The translations under genes and the position numbers were made by a program. Positions 33,162-41,693 of a stretch of DNA of 51,712 nt are shown one piece after another; position 1 is the first letter of the stretch; the number at the start of each line of letters is the position of its first letter. The notes under the pieces were generated by a model. That model did no database searches. It saw only the letters and a list, made by a program, of their open reading frames with translations, and was not told where the DNA came from. The DNA comes from JAQVYV01 sp964507305 (GTDB lineage: Bacteria > Bacillota > Clostridia > Saccharofermentanales > UBA5734): assembly GCA_964507305.1 (NCBI GenBank), contig CAZDPQ010000002.1, positions 1 through 51,712 of the forward strand. Reading direction: 5' to 3'.

Positions 33162-33650
33162 GTGGCAGAGTGGCTCCAGGCGGGACAAGCGGCTGCATCC
33201 GATGACGGCGGGGATGGCTCTTCCGCCGGCACGGAGGATCTTGCCCTGCTCCGGGACGGTCAGTCGCTTTCGATCGGTGATCCGGGCGGTGACCGGCTGG
33301 ATGTGTCAGTGCGCGCGCCATCGCCCTCCACCGGGATCCACGAATTCCGCTTTCATCTTGGCTGTCCCCGGCGTTTCAGTGTCGGATTCCGGGTGCCTGC
33401 CGATGCCGTCAACGCGTGCGTGACGCTGAACGGGTTACTTTTGACCGGTTTTTTTGCGGATCGGCTTCCGGACGATGCCGTAACGCCGGATTGCATGAAA
33501 GACCCGTCTCTGATGAAAACCGGGCATGGACACGAACTGTCATCGACCCTGGCTCCCGGCAGGATGCAGATCCTGAACTTCCGGTGGCATCCCGGCGATG
33601 TCCTGTCTGTTTACCTCTATATGGACTGCTGCGGAGATCTCTCCGTCTGA
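33162..33650 (+). CDS. Small hypothetical protein, possible beta-sandwich remnant
   Basis: This 162-residue protein is called from a GTG at 33162, because GGAGGTG lies five bases upstream; the in-frame ATG at 33111 has no site. No signal peptide is visible. The segment RRFSVGFRVPADAV.. VTLNG and the end GRMQILNFRWHPGDVLSVYLYM resemble the C-terminal beta domain found after GH127/DUF1680 catalytic domains (VNG followed by W-x-x-GD). No catalytic domain is attached. It may be a gene remnant or a real small protein. It is divergent from hemW and ends 2 bp from the convergent M28-like gene. Confidence 0.5.
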   Translation: MAEWLQAGQAAASDDGGDGSSAGTEDLALLRDGQSLSIGDPGGDRLDVSVRAPSPSTGIHEFRFHLGCPRRFSVGFRVPADAVNACVTLNGLLLTGFFADRLPDDAVTPDCMKDPSLMKTGHGHELSSTLAPGRMQILNFRWHPGDVLSVYLYMDCCGDLSV

Positions 33651-33652
33651 CC

Positions 33653-34765
33653 TTATCGGTACATGCCTTTCGCGATCGCCTCGACCAGAAGAAACGCGGA
33701 ATTCTTGATCCGCGTCTCGAGCCTGTCCGCTTCAAAGACTTCTTCAAGGTATCCGAGCGAATCGTAATTGGTTCCGCTGATCCTGCCTTTGGTCTCGCCG
33801 AAATAGGGGTTCTTGCTTTCGGTCTGGGCGCCGGCGGATGATTCGAAGTATTCGAAAGACTCCATGAAGACGCAAGGAATGTCCATTTCGTCGAAAATCG
33901 AATAATCCGATCGTGTCGTCGTGATCTCCCGATAAACATCCTCGGTCCCGTCGCTGTTGGCGTCGATATCCAGATCCGACTCATTGAATCGAAGGTCGAT
34001 GGAGTTGGCGATGGCTACGTCCGAAAGTTCGTAAAGCTTTCTGCGCCTGAGGTATTTTTCTCCCGCTTCGAGCGAATTGAGGCCGGCATGGGCGTACAGC
34101 TTGTCTCCCGCATAGATCCGTTCGACGCAATACATCGCGTCGGCCGAAGCGATGTCCGAGGCGCTCATGGAGGCCGCGAATGTCCGGGCGCCCAGAAAAT
34201 CATCATGCCCGGCGCCGAAAAATACCAGGATGACGTCATATCCGTTGCGCCGTGACCTGAGTTCTTTCGCCACCGATATCAGCGCGCCGACTCCGGACGC
34301 GTTGTCATTGATCCCGTCATAATCCGGGTATTTCGCGATATCTTCCGTGCCGAGCGGCGTGTCATAATGAGTCCCGAGGATCACGCTCCGGCTGATCTTC
34401 TCCACAGCAGCGGAAGCCGTGCCGGAAGCCATGCCGCTGACCGCGGTCTCGAACCCTGTCCCCTTGATCCTGACGATCACATTGACCGTCGACAGGTCGC
34501 CGTCCCGGCATTCCTGTATCTCGGGCTGATAGCCGAAGGCCCGGAGCTGTGCTTCGATCAGGCCGGCGACGGCGCTTTCCTCCGGAGATCCTGCCTTGCG
34601 GAACGGATATTGCGTGGCGATGGTCCTGGCAAAAGCGATGCCTTCGTTGCCGATCACGGCGACCGGTTCGGCTGCGCCGCCGTCGCCGCAGGCGGAAACA
34701 GCCATGAGGATGAGCGGCGCCAGGATCGCCGCGGCGGCCTTTCTCCATTGCGGTCCGATATGCAT
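33653..34765 (-). CDS. M28-fold lipoprotein with a degenerate active site
   Basis: The 370-residue protein has a lipoprotein signal (LMAVSAC, Cys 26). The M28 aminopeptidase fold is visible: GTHYDT (first His and Asp), GINDNASG (bridging Asp) and FFGAGHDDFLGA. The last would normally read F-x-A-E-E-x-G-L-x-G, so the general-base Glu is absent and the next metal ligand is His. The usual later Asp is Glu or shifted (YCVERI) and the final SDH is SDY. It may be an inactive binding protein or use altered metal sites. The start ATG at 34765 follows AAAGG; a GTG two codons upstream is possible. Last gene of the amidase run. Confidence 0.75.
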   Translation of the reverse strand: MHIGPQWRKAAAAILAPLILMAVSACGDGGAAEPVAVIGNEGIAFARTIATQYPFRKAGSPEESAVAGLIEAQLRAFGYQPEIQECRDGDLSTVNVIVRIKGTGFETAVSGMASGTASAAVEKISRSVILGTHYDTPLGTEDIAKYPDYDGINDNASGVGALISVAKELRSRRNGYDVILVFFGAGHDDFLGARTFAASMSASDIASADAMYCVERIYAGDKLYAHAGLNSLEAGEKYLRRRKLYELSDVAIANSIDLRFNESDLDIDANSDGTEDVYREITTTRSDYSIFDEMDIPCVFMESFEYFESSAGAQTESKNPYFGETKGRISGTNYDSLGYLEEVFEADRLETRIKNSAFLLVEAIAKGMYR

Positions 34766-34858
34766 GTTCACGTGGCCTTTCGTCCCGTATGCCGGCTCTC
34801 CGGCGTTTCCCGTTCCTGCCGTAGAGTATAGCACATTCCCCTGCATTTGCAACATGGG

Positions 34859-36331
34859 TCAGCCCTCGTCCGGAACGCAGAAGTAGCGGTAGATCCCGCT
34901 GGCGATCGCGTACGAGATCCTTTTTTGTCCGGCCGGATCCGTAAGGAACGCCCGGTCACCGCTGTTGCTGAGATACCCCATTTCGACCAGGGCGCTGACA
35001 AGATTGGCTTCACGCAGCACACAGAAATTGGCCTGGTAGAGCCCCTGATTACCTCTGAGTTCGAATTCCGTCTCGCTCTCGAGCAGATCCCGGAGGACAG
35101 ACGCGAAACGCCGTCTGGATGCGTCATCGTACATCTGGTACGAGGGATTCAGGGGGTTGGTCTTGAGTTCATTGGGCAGGAGCTTGTTTTCAACCGAATA
35201 AATCTTGTCGTTTGTCCCGTAATAGACTTCAAGGCCGTTCACATAGGATGCGCCTGCGACGCTGTTGCAATGCAGCGATACCACGATGATGTCCTTGTGT
35301 TCTGCCGAAATGTCAAAGAGCGTCCGCAGATCCGGGCAGGCGCCGAGGCCTTTCATGATGCCGCGCGACGATCCGCTCTCGGAATCGGAATTCTGGTCGA
35401 TCACGGATTGCATGGACGCGATGAGGCTGTCGGTGTAAACCGTGTCAAGGCCCTGCGCGGAAAGGATTTCACGGTGCTTTCGCAGGACGGTCATGTTGAT
35501 GATCGCCGCCCTGGCATACAAACCGAGATAAATGTCGGTGCTGCGGGTCAAGACGACATCCGCACCCATGTTCTCGAGTTCTGCGGCAACGATCAGTGCA
35601 ATGTCCAGATTGATTTTCTTCTCCGTGACCATTTTGCCGGAACCGGATGTGTAGACCGCTCCGCCGTCTCTCCCGCCATGGCCGGGATCCAGGATGACGG
35701 TGATACCCTTGAGGGGAAGATATCCGGGGCCCGTGGACTTTCCCGCGTAGCTTTCGGTCATGGCATCGTAGAAGCCGCTGACGGTATATTCCTCCGGCCA
35801 TTTCTGCAGGGTCCTCGGATCGGTCTGGGCCGGGTCTTCCGGTTCCGGCTCATTCATAGACAGAAGCGCGGTGAAAACATAGCCGCATTCTTCATCCAGG
35901 GTGACTACCCGGGTCCAGCTGCCCTCGGTCGACAGATAACGCAGCTTCGTCCCGTATACAAGCTTTTTGATGATATCGGAGCCGGAAGACGCTTCCGTTC
36001 GGAGATTGGCGCTGGTATCGGTCACATAGCGGTACAGCCGGATATCAGGCGTCGGTTCTGCTTCGGAAGATACGCCGGAGAGCTCCAGTGAAGAGCTGCT
36101 CTCGCTGTCCGGTTCTTCGCTGCTGACCTCCTCGCTGCTTTCCTCCAGGCTGCTCCCGTAGGAATACCCGTCTCCCGATCCTCCCGAGGATCCCGGGGCA
36201 GACGAATCTCCGTACGACCCGGGCAGATCCGTCGGGGACAGATCCCTGCAGGAAACCGCGCACAGGAGAAACAGCGGCAGAATGATCGACACGGTACGAA
36301 TAAGGCGGGATGCTCCGGTCTCTTTCCTCAT
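34859..36331 (-). CDS. N-acetylmuramoyl-L-alanine amidase with SH3b domain, lipoprotein
   Basis: The enzyme cuts between MurNAc and the stem peptide of peptidoglycan. The 490-residue protein has a lipobox LLCAVSC (Cys 28) and a Ser/Glu-rich linker to about residue 95. An SH3b domain (about 100-160) includes SANLRTEASSGS. The amidase_3 zinc domain (about 210-485) has DPGHGGRDGG (H218), the Glu of VTEKKINLDIA (E237), VVSLHCNS and the final Glu in ALVEMGYLSN. All expected catalytic residues are present. It starts 3 bp after the other amidase gene, with AGGTG close upstream. Confidence 0.9.
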   Translation of the reverse strand: MRKETGASRLIRTVSIILPLFLLCAVSCRDLSPTDLPGSYGDSSAPGSSGGSGDGYSYGSSLEESSEEVSSEEPDSESSSSLELSGVSSEAEPTPDIRLYRYVTDTSANLRTEASSGSDIIKKLVYGTKLRYLSTEGSWTRVVTLDEECGYVFTALLSMNEPEPEDPAQTDPRTLQKWPEEYTVSGFYDAMTESYAGKSTGPGYLPLKGITVILDPGHGGRDGGAVYTSGSGKMVTEKKINLDIALIVAAELENMGADVVLTRSTDIYLGLYARAAIINMTVLRKHREILSAQGLDTVYTDSLIASMQSVIDQNSDSESGSSRGIMKGLGACPDLRTLFDISAEHKDIIVVSLHCNSVAGASYVNGLEVYYGTNDKIYSVENKLLPNELKTNPLNPSYQMYDDASRRRFASVLRDLLESETEFELRGNQGLYQANFCVLREANLVSALVEMGYLSNSGDRAFLTDPAGQKRISYAIASGIYRYFCVPDEG

Positions 36332-36334
36332 GGT

Positions 36335-37522
36335 TCACCTGCAGAAATAGTCATGAACAGCTTCATATATCGAATCGGCGTAGATCCCGAGGTTGCCGTC
36401 GTCCAGCAGCACGGCCCTGTCCGATGTGTCGTTGACGAATCCCATCTCGATCAGAGCGCTCACCAGGTTGATCTCCCGGATGACGGAATAATCGGTCTCC
36501 TGGATGGCACCGTCTGCCAGGGTGTACACCATCTGCGGAAGGCTTGCGGTGATCTTCTCGTAAATCAGGGTCGAAAGGCGCAGCCGTGCTTCGTCGTTGT
36601 AATTCTGGTATTCCGGATACACGATGGATTTGGTCAGGACCGATTCTTTCTTATAAACCATGCTGTTGGACACATAGAAGACCCGGGTCCCGCTGATCGT
36701 ATCAGGGGTCTCGGACGCATTGCAGTGCAATGAAAGATAAATGCAATGGTCGTATCCGCCTTCGATGTCGAGGATGTTCTTCACCGCCTGGCTTACCCCG
36801 AGCGGGAAAAAGATGCCGTCCGGGTCATCATTGTCATTGACCTTGATCGTATCGTCCATCGCGCGGATATAGCCGGTGACGGCCGCGCGGTTCGGCGAAC
36901 CGTCATCCAGCCTGTCCAGGAAATCGCCGAGGATGAACTTTCCGACCAGGGCCGAACGGTAGTACAGCCTGTAAAAATAATCATCTTCCCGTGTCAGAAT
37001 GACCTGTGCGCCGGAGTCTTCCAACAGGTCCCTGAGCAGGAAAGCGACCTTCAGGTTGATCCTGCTCTCGATGATCTCCGGTGCGATCGGCGCTCTGGGG
37101 AATACCGCTCCGAGGTCTTCGCCCCCGTGTCCCGGGTCAAGAAAGACGACTGCGCCCGTGAGAGGTTTCGCGCTGCCCGCGGCGGCCTTGAAGGATGAAA
37201 GATCATATGCCGGGACGGGGAATCCGGGCTCGGCAGGCCATTTCTTGAATTTAGACGAAGAGGGCTGCGGACTCTGGACCGATGACAGGTCGATGTCATT
37301 TCCCCAGAACCGGGTTTCCGGCTCGGCTGTCGGCGACGGAGTCGTCTGGTCCGAAGATGATGCCGCCGCCGAAGAGGCGTCGCGGCTCGATGCGGGATCG
37401 TCAAGTCCCGGGCGGCCTATGGATACGGCGATGAGGATGGCTGCGGCGGCGCAGATCCCTACGATCAGGACCGGCAGCATGCGGTTCTTCTTCCTGCGTC
37501 TTCTCCTGGCTGTCTTTTTCAA
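36335..37522 (-). CDS. N-acetylmuramoyl-L-alanine amidase, membrane-anchored
   Basis: This ~395-residue protein begins with a very basic segment and a membrane helix (about residues 15-37), then a Ser/Pro-rich linker. The amidase_3 domain has DPGHGGEDLG, the Glu in IESRINLKVAFLL, YLSLHCNAS and SALIEMGFVND, so it looks active. The region between the Glu and second His carries an insertion of about 50 residues compared with its neighbour. The start is called as TTG at 37522 because AGGAGG sits five bases before it. It follows the 5-formyl-THF cyclo-ligase gene by 94 bp, where a minus-strand TATAAT (37608-37613) may add a promoter. Confidence 0.87.
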   Translation of the reverse strand: MKKTARRRRRKKNRMLPVLIVGICAAAAILIAVSIGRPGLDDPASSRDASSAAASSSDQTTPSPTAEPETRFWGNDIDLSSVQSPQPSSSKFKKWPAEPGFPVPAYDLSSFKAAAGSAKPLTGAVVFLDPGHGGEDLGAVFPRAPIAPEIIESRINLKVAFLLRDLLEDSGAQVILTREDDYFYRLYYRSALVGKFILGDFLDRLDDGSPNRAAVTGYIRAMDDTIKVNDNDDPDGIFFPLGVSQAVKNILDIEGGYDHCIYLSLHCNASETPDTISGTRVFYVSNSMVYKKESVLTKSIVYPEYQNYNDEARLRLSTLIYEKITASLPQMVYTLADGAIQETDYSVIREINLVSALIEMGFVNDTSDRAVLLDDGNLGIYADSIYEAVHDYFCR

Positions 37523-37616
37523 TCGGACCTCCTGCAAAAACGAACGGCGGCAAGCGGCTCATGGTGCCGGTATGGATGCCGGAACGGATGTGAACGTGAC
37601 CGGAGATATTATATCA

Positions 37617-38249
37617 TTAACCCTTCTGTTTTACATCACGGTTTCGGCACGGCGGTGCTTCCCGGATGCCGGTATGCAGGATCCGGCTTTCTGTCACGAT
37701 GATGTCGACCGGGACATCGTGCGGAGATGGTTCGATCTCCGTCAGGATCTGGAAGTCGAATGCCGGTGCGATGAGGATCGGAATACGGTCCGGCGGATAG
37801 GATGCGAGATAGCGGTCATAATAGCCTTTGCCATAGCCGATGCGGCTGCCCGACGGTGAAAAGGCGATCCCGGGGATGATCACCATGTCCATCAATGCCT
37901 GTTCCTCATCCGGTCCGTCCGGCTCCGGGATCCCGAGCCCCCCCGGACGGAATGATCCCGCCCTTTCCCCGCTTCCCGGCACACGCCGCATGCGGATCGC
38001 ACCGCCGGTCACCGCGGGGAAATAGCACTGCGCGCCGAAGCCGGAAAGTGCCGCGTGGATGCCGAGCGTATCCGGTTCGCCCCGGCAGCTGTAAAAAAGC
38101 GCGATCTTCCTGTCTTTGACATTCTCCGGCGAGAGGCATGCAAGCGACAGAAGGTTGTCCTGTATTATGGCGGACCGGCCGGCCCGCATCGCTTCGCTCT
38201 GCGTCTCGCGCAGGACGCGCACGCTATCGCGGATCGCCTGCTTGTCCAT
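37617..38249 (-). CDS. 5-formyltetrahydrofolate cyclo-ligase
   Basis: The enzyme converts 5-formyl-THF to 5,10-methenyl-THF with ATP. The 210-residue protein has the family signature IGYGKGYYDRYLA and the upstream VIIPGIAFSPSGSR. Length is normal. It begins 1 bp after the ASKHA activator gene, so they are co-transcribed. In some bacteria the 5-FCL gene follows ssrS (6S RNA); none was seen here. Confidence 0.92.
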   Translation of the reverse strand: MDKQAIRDSVRVLRETQSEAMRAGRSAIIQDNLLSLACLSPENVKDRKIALFYSCRGEPDTLGIHAALSGFGAQCYFPAVTGGAIRMRRVPGSGERAGSFRPGGLGIPEPDGPDEEQALMDMVIIPGIAFSPSGSRIGYGKGYYDRYLASYPPDRIPILIAPAFDFQILTEIEPSPHDVPVDIIVTESRILHTGIREAPPCRNRDVKQKG

Positions 38250-38250
38250 G

Positions 38251-40047
38251 TCAGAAACCGGTCCCGTCCATTTCGAACATCATGGCGTCGATATATAGGT
38301 CTGTAAACTCCTTGTCTGAAGATAACTCGTAATAGCGGACTTTTTTCGCGAATCTGCGGCACCTGTCAAACAGGGTGTGGTTCAGAAGGCAGAGGGCGGC
38401 GCCCGCGGCCGAGGAATTGCCGATCGGCACGACCTTTCCCCTCAGCTCGGGAGGAAGAAGTCCGATGGTGAACGCGTCCGTGATATCCATGTAATTGCCG
38501 AACCCGCCGGCCACGAAAACATCGTCGACATCCTTCGGCTCAAGGCCCGAACGGGCGATCATCAGGCGTATCCCGGCGCATACGGCTGCTTTCGCATTCT
38601 GGATCTCGCGGATATCCTTCTGCGTCATATAGACTTCAGGTTTTCCGTCCGCGCCGAACGAAAACGCGTAGACCGTATTGCCGTCCAGCTCCGCAAAGCC
38701 CTTCCGGATCTCTTCGGGGAGCGTTTCCGGCTCTTCGCAGAAACGGCCTGTCTCGTCGATCACGCCTGACCGCAGGAATGCGGCCGCCGCCGATATGATC
38801 CCCGAACCGCAGATGCCTTCCGGCGGGCAGTCTCCGATCACAGTATGGTGAAGACGTCCGTCTTCGAATACGACGCGGTCGATCGCTCCTTCGATGCCGC
38901 CCGTCCCGCAGGTGATGTTGGCCCCTTCGAAGGCAGGTCCGGCTGCCGTGGAACACGAAACGATCGAATCCTCCCGGGACATCGCGATCTCTCCGTTCGT
39001 ACCGATGTCGATCAGGATGCCCGACCGTTTCGTCGTGTCCAGGTCCGCGGCAAGGATCCCCGCCGTGATATCGGCGCCGACATATCCGGATATCGAAGGA
39101 AGGAGCATGCAGACGGGGTCGATCCCGAAACGCGCGGCCTGCGCCGGGAACAGCTCACGGAACGGGCGGATCCGGCCGCTGAGCGTCACGGGGATGAACG
39201 GCGCCCTGGCAATGGCGGACGGATCGTAGCCGCAAAGCAGGTGCATCATCGTCGTGTTGCCGGCAAAGGACAGGCAGCGGACCGAATGGATGTCCTCTGA
39301 AAGTTCTCCCAGGAGCCTGAAGATTTCCTCGAGGATCAGGTCCTGGAGGATCCGCAGATGATCGTGCGATTGCGAAGCGAAATCGATCCTGGATATGACA
39401 TCGGCCCCGTATGACTTTTGCGGATTCAGGCTGTTGGCCGTACGGACATGCTTTCCGTCCCTGAGATCGAAAAGGCTCGCGGAAAGCGTCGTCGTGCCGA
39501 TGTCGACCGATACGCCGAGGATCTCCGCGGGTGTCCCGCCCGAACGGATGTCGATGATCTCTCCGATATCCTGACGGATCAGGCAGTCCACTTCATAATC
39601 CGCATTCCTCAGGATCTCCGGAAGAGACGGAACAATGGGAAGCGCGATCCCGGCGCCGGCCGCCCTCCTGATCCTGCGGTCGTCGGGAGTCTGGTCGGAG
39701 AGGTCGGGACGCTTCAGGCGCAGGGTTTTCTGTGTATTCAGGGGATCAAGGTAATAATCCGGCAGAAGGCCCATCGACCGGATCACGGCTCCCCCTCTCT
39801 CCGGGATCCGGACGATGATCTCGCCGCTTCCGTCCGCAACCAGATCAGGCGAGACGCGAGTCACGCAGGACAGCACCTCGCCCTTGCCCTCGATCCCGAC
39901 GGCGCACTTCCCGCACTTGCCGTGCCCTCCGCAGGGCGCCTCGATGTAAAACCTCGCGTTGCGGATGATATCCATGAGGAGCGCACCTTCCGGCGCATCC
40001 ACGACTTTTTCGCTCTTGGCGCTGATGATCCTGACTTTCATGCCCAT
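38251..40047 (-). CDS. ASKHA-domain corrinoid reductive activator (DUF4445, 2Fe-2S ferredoxin)
   Basis: Proteins of this type use ATP to reduce inactive Co(II) corrinoids back to Co(I) in methyltransferase systems. The 598-residue protein has an N-terminal 2Fe-2S domain with C39, C45, C48 and C61 (APCGGHGKCGKC). The C-terminal ASKHA ATPase region has VSVDIGTTTLSASL, LIDIGTNGEIAM, and GICGSGIIS. AGGAGAG precedes the ATG. No corrinoid protein or methyltransferase is adjacent, so the partner is elsewhere or different. Gene order pdxA-like, this gene, then 5-FCL suggests one-carbon metabolism. Confidence 0.87.
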   Translation of the reverse strand: MGMKVRIISAKSEKVVDAPEGALLMDIIRNARFYIEAPCGGHGKCGKCAVGIEGKGEVLSCVTRVSPDLVADGSGEIIVRIPERGGAVIRSMGLLPDYYLDPLNTQKTLRLKRPDLSDQTPDDRRIRRAAGAGIALPIVPSLPEILRNADYEVDCLIRQDIGEIIDIRSGGTPAEILGVSVDIGTTTLSASLFDLRDGKHVRTANSLNPQKSYGADVISRIDFASQSHDHLRILQDLILEEIFRLLGELSEDIHSVRCLSFAGNTTMMHLLCGYDPSAIARAPFIPVTLSGRIRPFRELFPAQAARFGIDPVCMLLPSISGYVGADITAGILAADLDTTKRSGILIDIGTNGEIAMSREDSIVSCSTAAGPAFEGANITCGTGGIEGAIDRVVFEDGRLHHTVIGDCPPEGICGSGIISAAAAFLRSGVIDETGRFCEEPETLPEEIRKGFAELDGNTVYAFSFGADGKPEVYMTQKDIREIQNAKAAVCAGIRLMIARSGLEPKDVDDVFVAGGFGNYMDITDAFTIGLLPPELRGKVVPIGNSSAAGAALCLLNHTLFDRCRRFAKKVRYYELSSDKEFTDLYIDAMMFEMDGTGF

Positions 40048-40070
40048 TGCTGTCTCTCCTGTTCATGCTT

Positions 40071-41078
40071 TCATTTTTCTTCTCGACCGGCAGGCCATCG
40101 CCCGCCCGACGCGGCATAATTGGCCCTGTAAGCCGCTGCCGACTCCGCCGCAGCCGTGATCGCCTCCTGCATGCCGGTGATGCCCGCGATCCCTCGGCCC
40201 GCGATGTCGAACGCCGTCCCGTGGTCGACCGAAGTCCGCAGGAACGGCATGCCGAGTGTCATGGAGATCGTCCTGTCAAAATCATAGGTCTTCGCCGCGA
40301 TATGCCCCTGATCATGGTACAGGGAAAGCACGGCTGCATACCGGCCGGATTTTGCGAAATGGAAGACGCTGTCCGCGGGGACCGGCCCGGTGACAGGGAT
40401 CCCTTCCGCCTTTGCCCTGGCGACCGCGGGAACGATGTATTCCTCTTCCTCATTGCCGAAAAGCCCGTGCTCCCCGTTGTGCGGATTGAGGCCTGCAACG
40501 GCCAGAGGCCTGCCCGGATCTTCCGCGCCCAGAAGCCGCATGGAACCGTAAGCCTTGAGGATGCCGGCATACACACGCTCCTCCGTGATGAAAGAGCACG
40601 CTTCGCGGAGCGAAAGATGCCGCGTGAGGAAAAAAATCTTCAGGCCGAGCGTTCGGAACATCGTCACCGGATCCGTGCATCCGGTAAACTCCGCCAGCAG
40701 CTCCGTATGACCGATCGTGTCGATCCCCGCGGCGCGGAGCGCCTCCTTATTGACCGGCGCGGTGGCCATGGCATCGATGGCGCCTGAAAGAGCGAGTCCG
40801 GCCGCGTGCCGGATCGACTGCCAGGCCGAAAGCCCGCAGGAAGCCTGGATGATCCCATACTCATACGGAGCGCCGAAATCGCCGGTGTCCGCGATCGCCA
40901 GACCGGCGGGGTCGATGCCCGCAAGGCCGGCTTCCTTCCGGATAACATCAGCCGGCCCGATCAGAAGCGGCCTCGCCGCCGCCCTGACCACGCCGCCCGC
41001 GGCAGCCCGGACCGCGATCTCGGGTCCGATGCCCGCGATATCCCCGACCGGTATCCCGATGATTGGAAGACCCGGCAT
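40071..41078 (-). CDS. PdxA / PdxA2 family dehydrogenase
   Basis: PdxA oxidises 4-phosphohydroxy-threonine in DXP-type PLP synthesis; the close relative PdxA2 oxidises 4-phospho-D-threonate or -erythronate in catabolism. The protein has about 335 residues. Family motifs: IIGIPVGDIAGIGPEI, ATAPVNKEAL, GHTELLAEF, LNPHNGEHGLFG and SLYHDQGHIAAKT. The GLFG string after the PH-GE metal site is more like PdxA2. No pdxJ or DUF1537 kinase gene is seen. Several ATGs compete: 41099, 41084 and 41078; AAAGG is nine bases before 41078. It is first in the operon with the ASKHA activator. Confidence 0.85.
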   Translation of the reverse strand: MPGLPIIGIPVGDIAGIGPEIAVRAAAGGVVRAAARPLLIGPADVIRKEAGLAGIDPAGLAIADTGDFGAPYEYGIIQASCGLSAWQSIRHAAGLALSGAIDAMATAPVNKEALRAAGIDTIGHTELLAEFTGCTDPVTMFRTLGLKIFFLTRHLSLREACSFITEERVYAGILKAYGSMRLLGAEDPGRPLAVAGLNPHNGEHGLFGNEEEEYIVPAVARAKAEGIPVTGPVPADSVFHFAKSGRYAAVLSLYHDQGHIAAKTYDFDRTISMTLGMPFLRTSVDHGTAFDIAGRGIAGITGMQEAITAAAESAAAYRANYAASGGRWPAGREEK

Positions 41079-41161
41079 CTTCATCTGCCTTTCACCCATG
41101 CCGAAGCACCATGATCGTGTTTCTTATGATAAAATGTTTTCTGTAGCTCCGCAATGCCTAA

Positions 41162-41183
41162 AATTGCGCGAAATAGCACAATT
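41162..41183. promoter_or_regulatory. Imperfect inverted repeat in the pdxA-thioesterase divergent gap
   Basis: AATTGCGC and GCACAATT pair at seven of eight positions around a 6-bp spacer. It could be an operator shared by the two divergent genes, but the evidence is weak. Confidence 0.3.
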
Positions 41184-41246
41184 ATGCTCATAATAAAGCC
41201 ATTATACCGTATTTCCGCGAATGTTTGCGCGAAGAAAGGATCTCAC

Positions 41247-41693
41247 ATGTCCACATCCCACGTCCAGATCGTCATGGCATCCCACTGCAACGGATTTCAC
41301 AGGCTTTTCGGAGGGCAGCTGATGGGCTGGATCGACATCGTCGGCGCCGTCGAAGCCAAAAGGCACGCCATGTCCGGCGTCACCCTCAAAGCGGTGGACA
41401 GCCTTGATTTCCTGGCGCCGGTTTTCATGGATGAGACCGTTGCGCTGGAAGCGTCGGTCACCTGGACCGGAAAAACCTCGATGGAGGTCCGGGTGAACAC
41501 TTTTGTCGAAAAGCTCGACGGTACCCGCAGCCTTGTCAACAAGGCTTACCTGGTCTTCGTCGCGATCGGGGAAGACGGCAGGCCGGTTCCGGTCCGGCCT
41601 TTCATCCCCGCAACGCCCGAAGAGGAAGTCGAGATGCATGCTGCAGCAGGCAGGCACAGCAGACGGATCGGCCTGGCCGCCTCAGGACTTTGA
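41247..41693 (+). CDS. Acyl-CoA thioesterase (hotdog fold)
   Basis: This 148-residue protein has the hotdog core with GFHRLFGGQLMGWIDIVGAVEA, in which the Asp is the usual catalytic residue of YciA-like thioesterases. LDFLAPVFMDETVALEASV follows. It likely hydrolyses acyl-CoA in the cytosol; chain length is unknown. The ATG at 41247 has AAAGGA six bases upstream, whereas the longer ATG at 41154 does not. It overlaps the convergent uvsE gene by 12 bp. Confidence 0.85.
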   Translation: MSTSHVQIVMASHCNGFHRLFGGQLMGWIDIVGAVEAKRHAMSGVTLKAVDSLDFLAPVFMDETVALEASVTWTGKTSMEVRVNTFVEKLDGTRSLVNKAYLVFVAIGEDGRPVPVRPFIPATPEEEVEMHAAAGRHSRRIGLAASGL

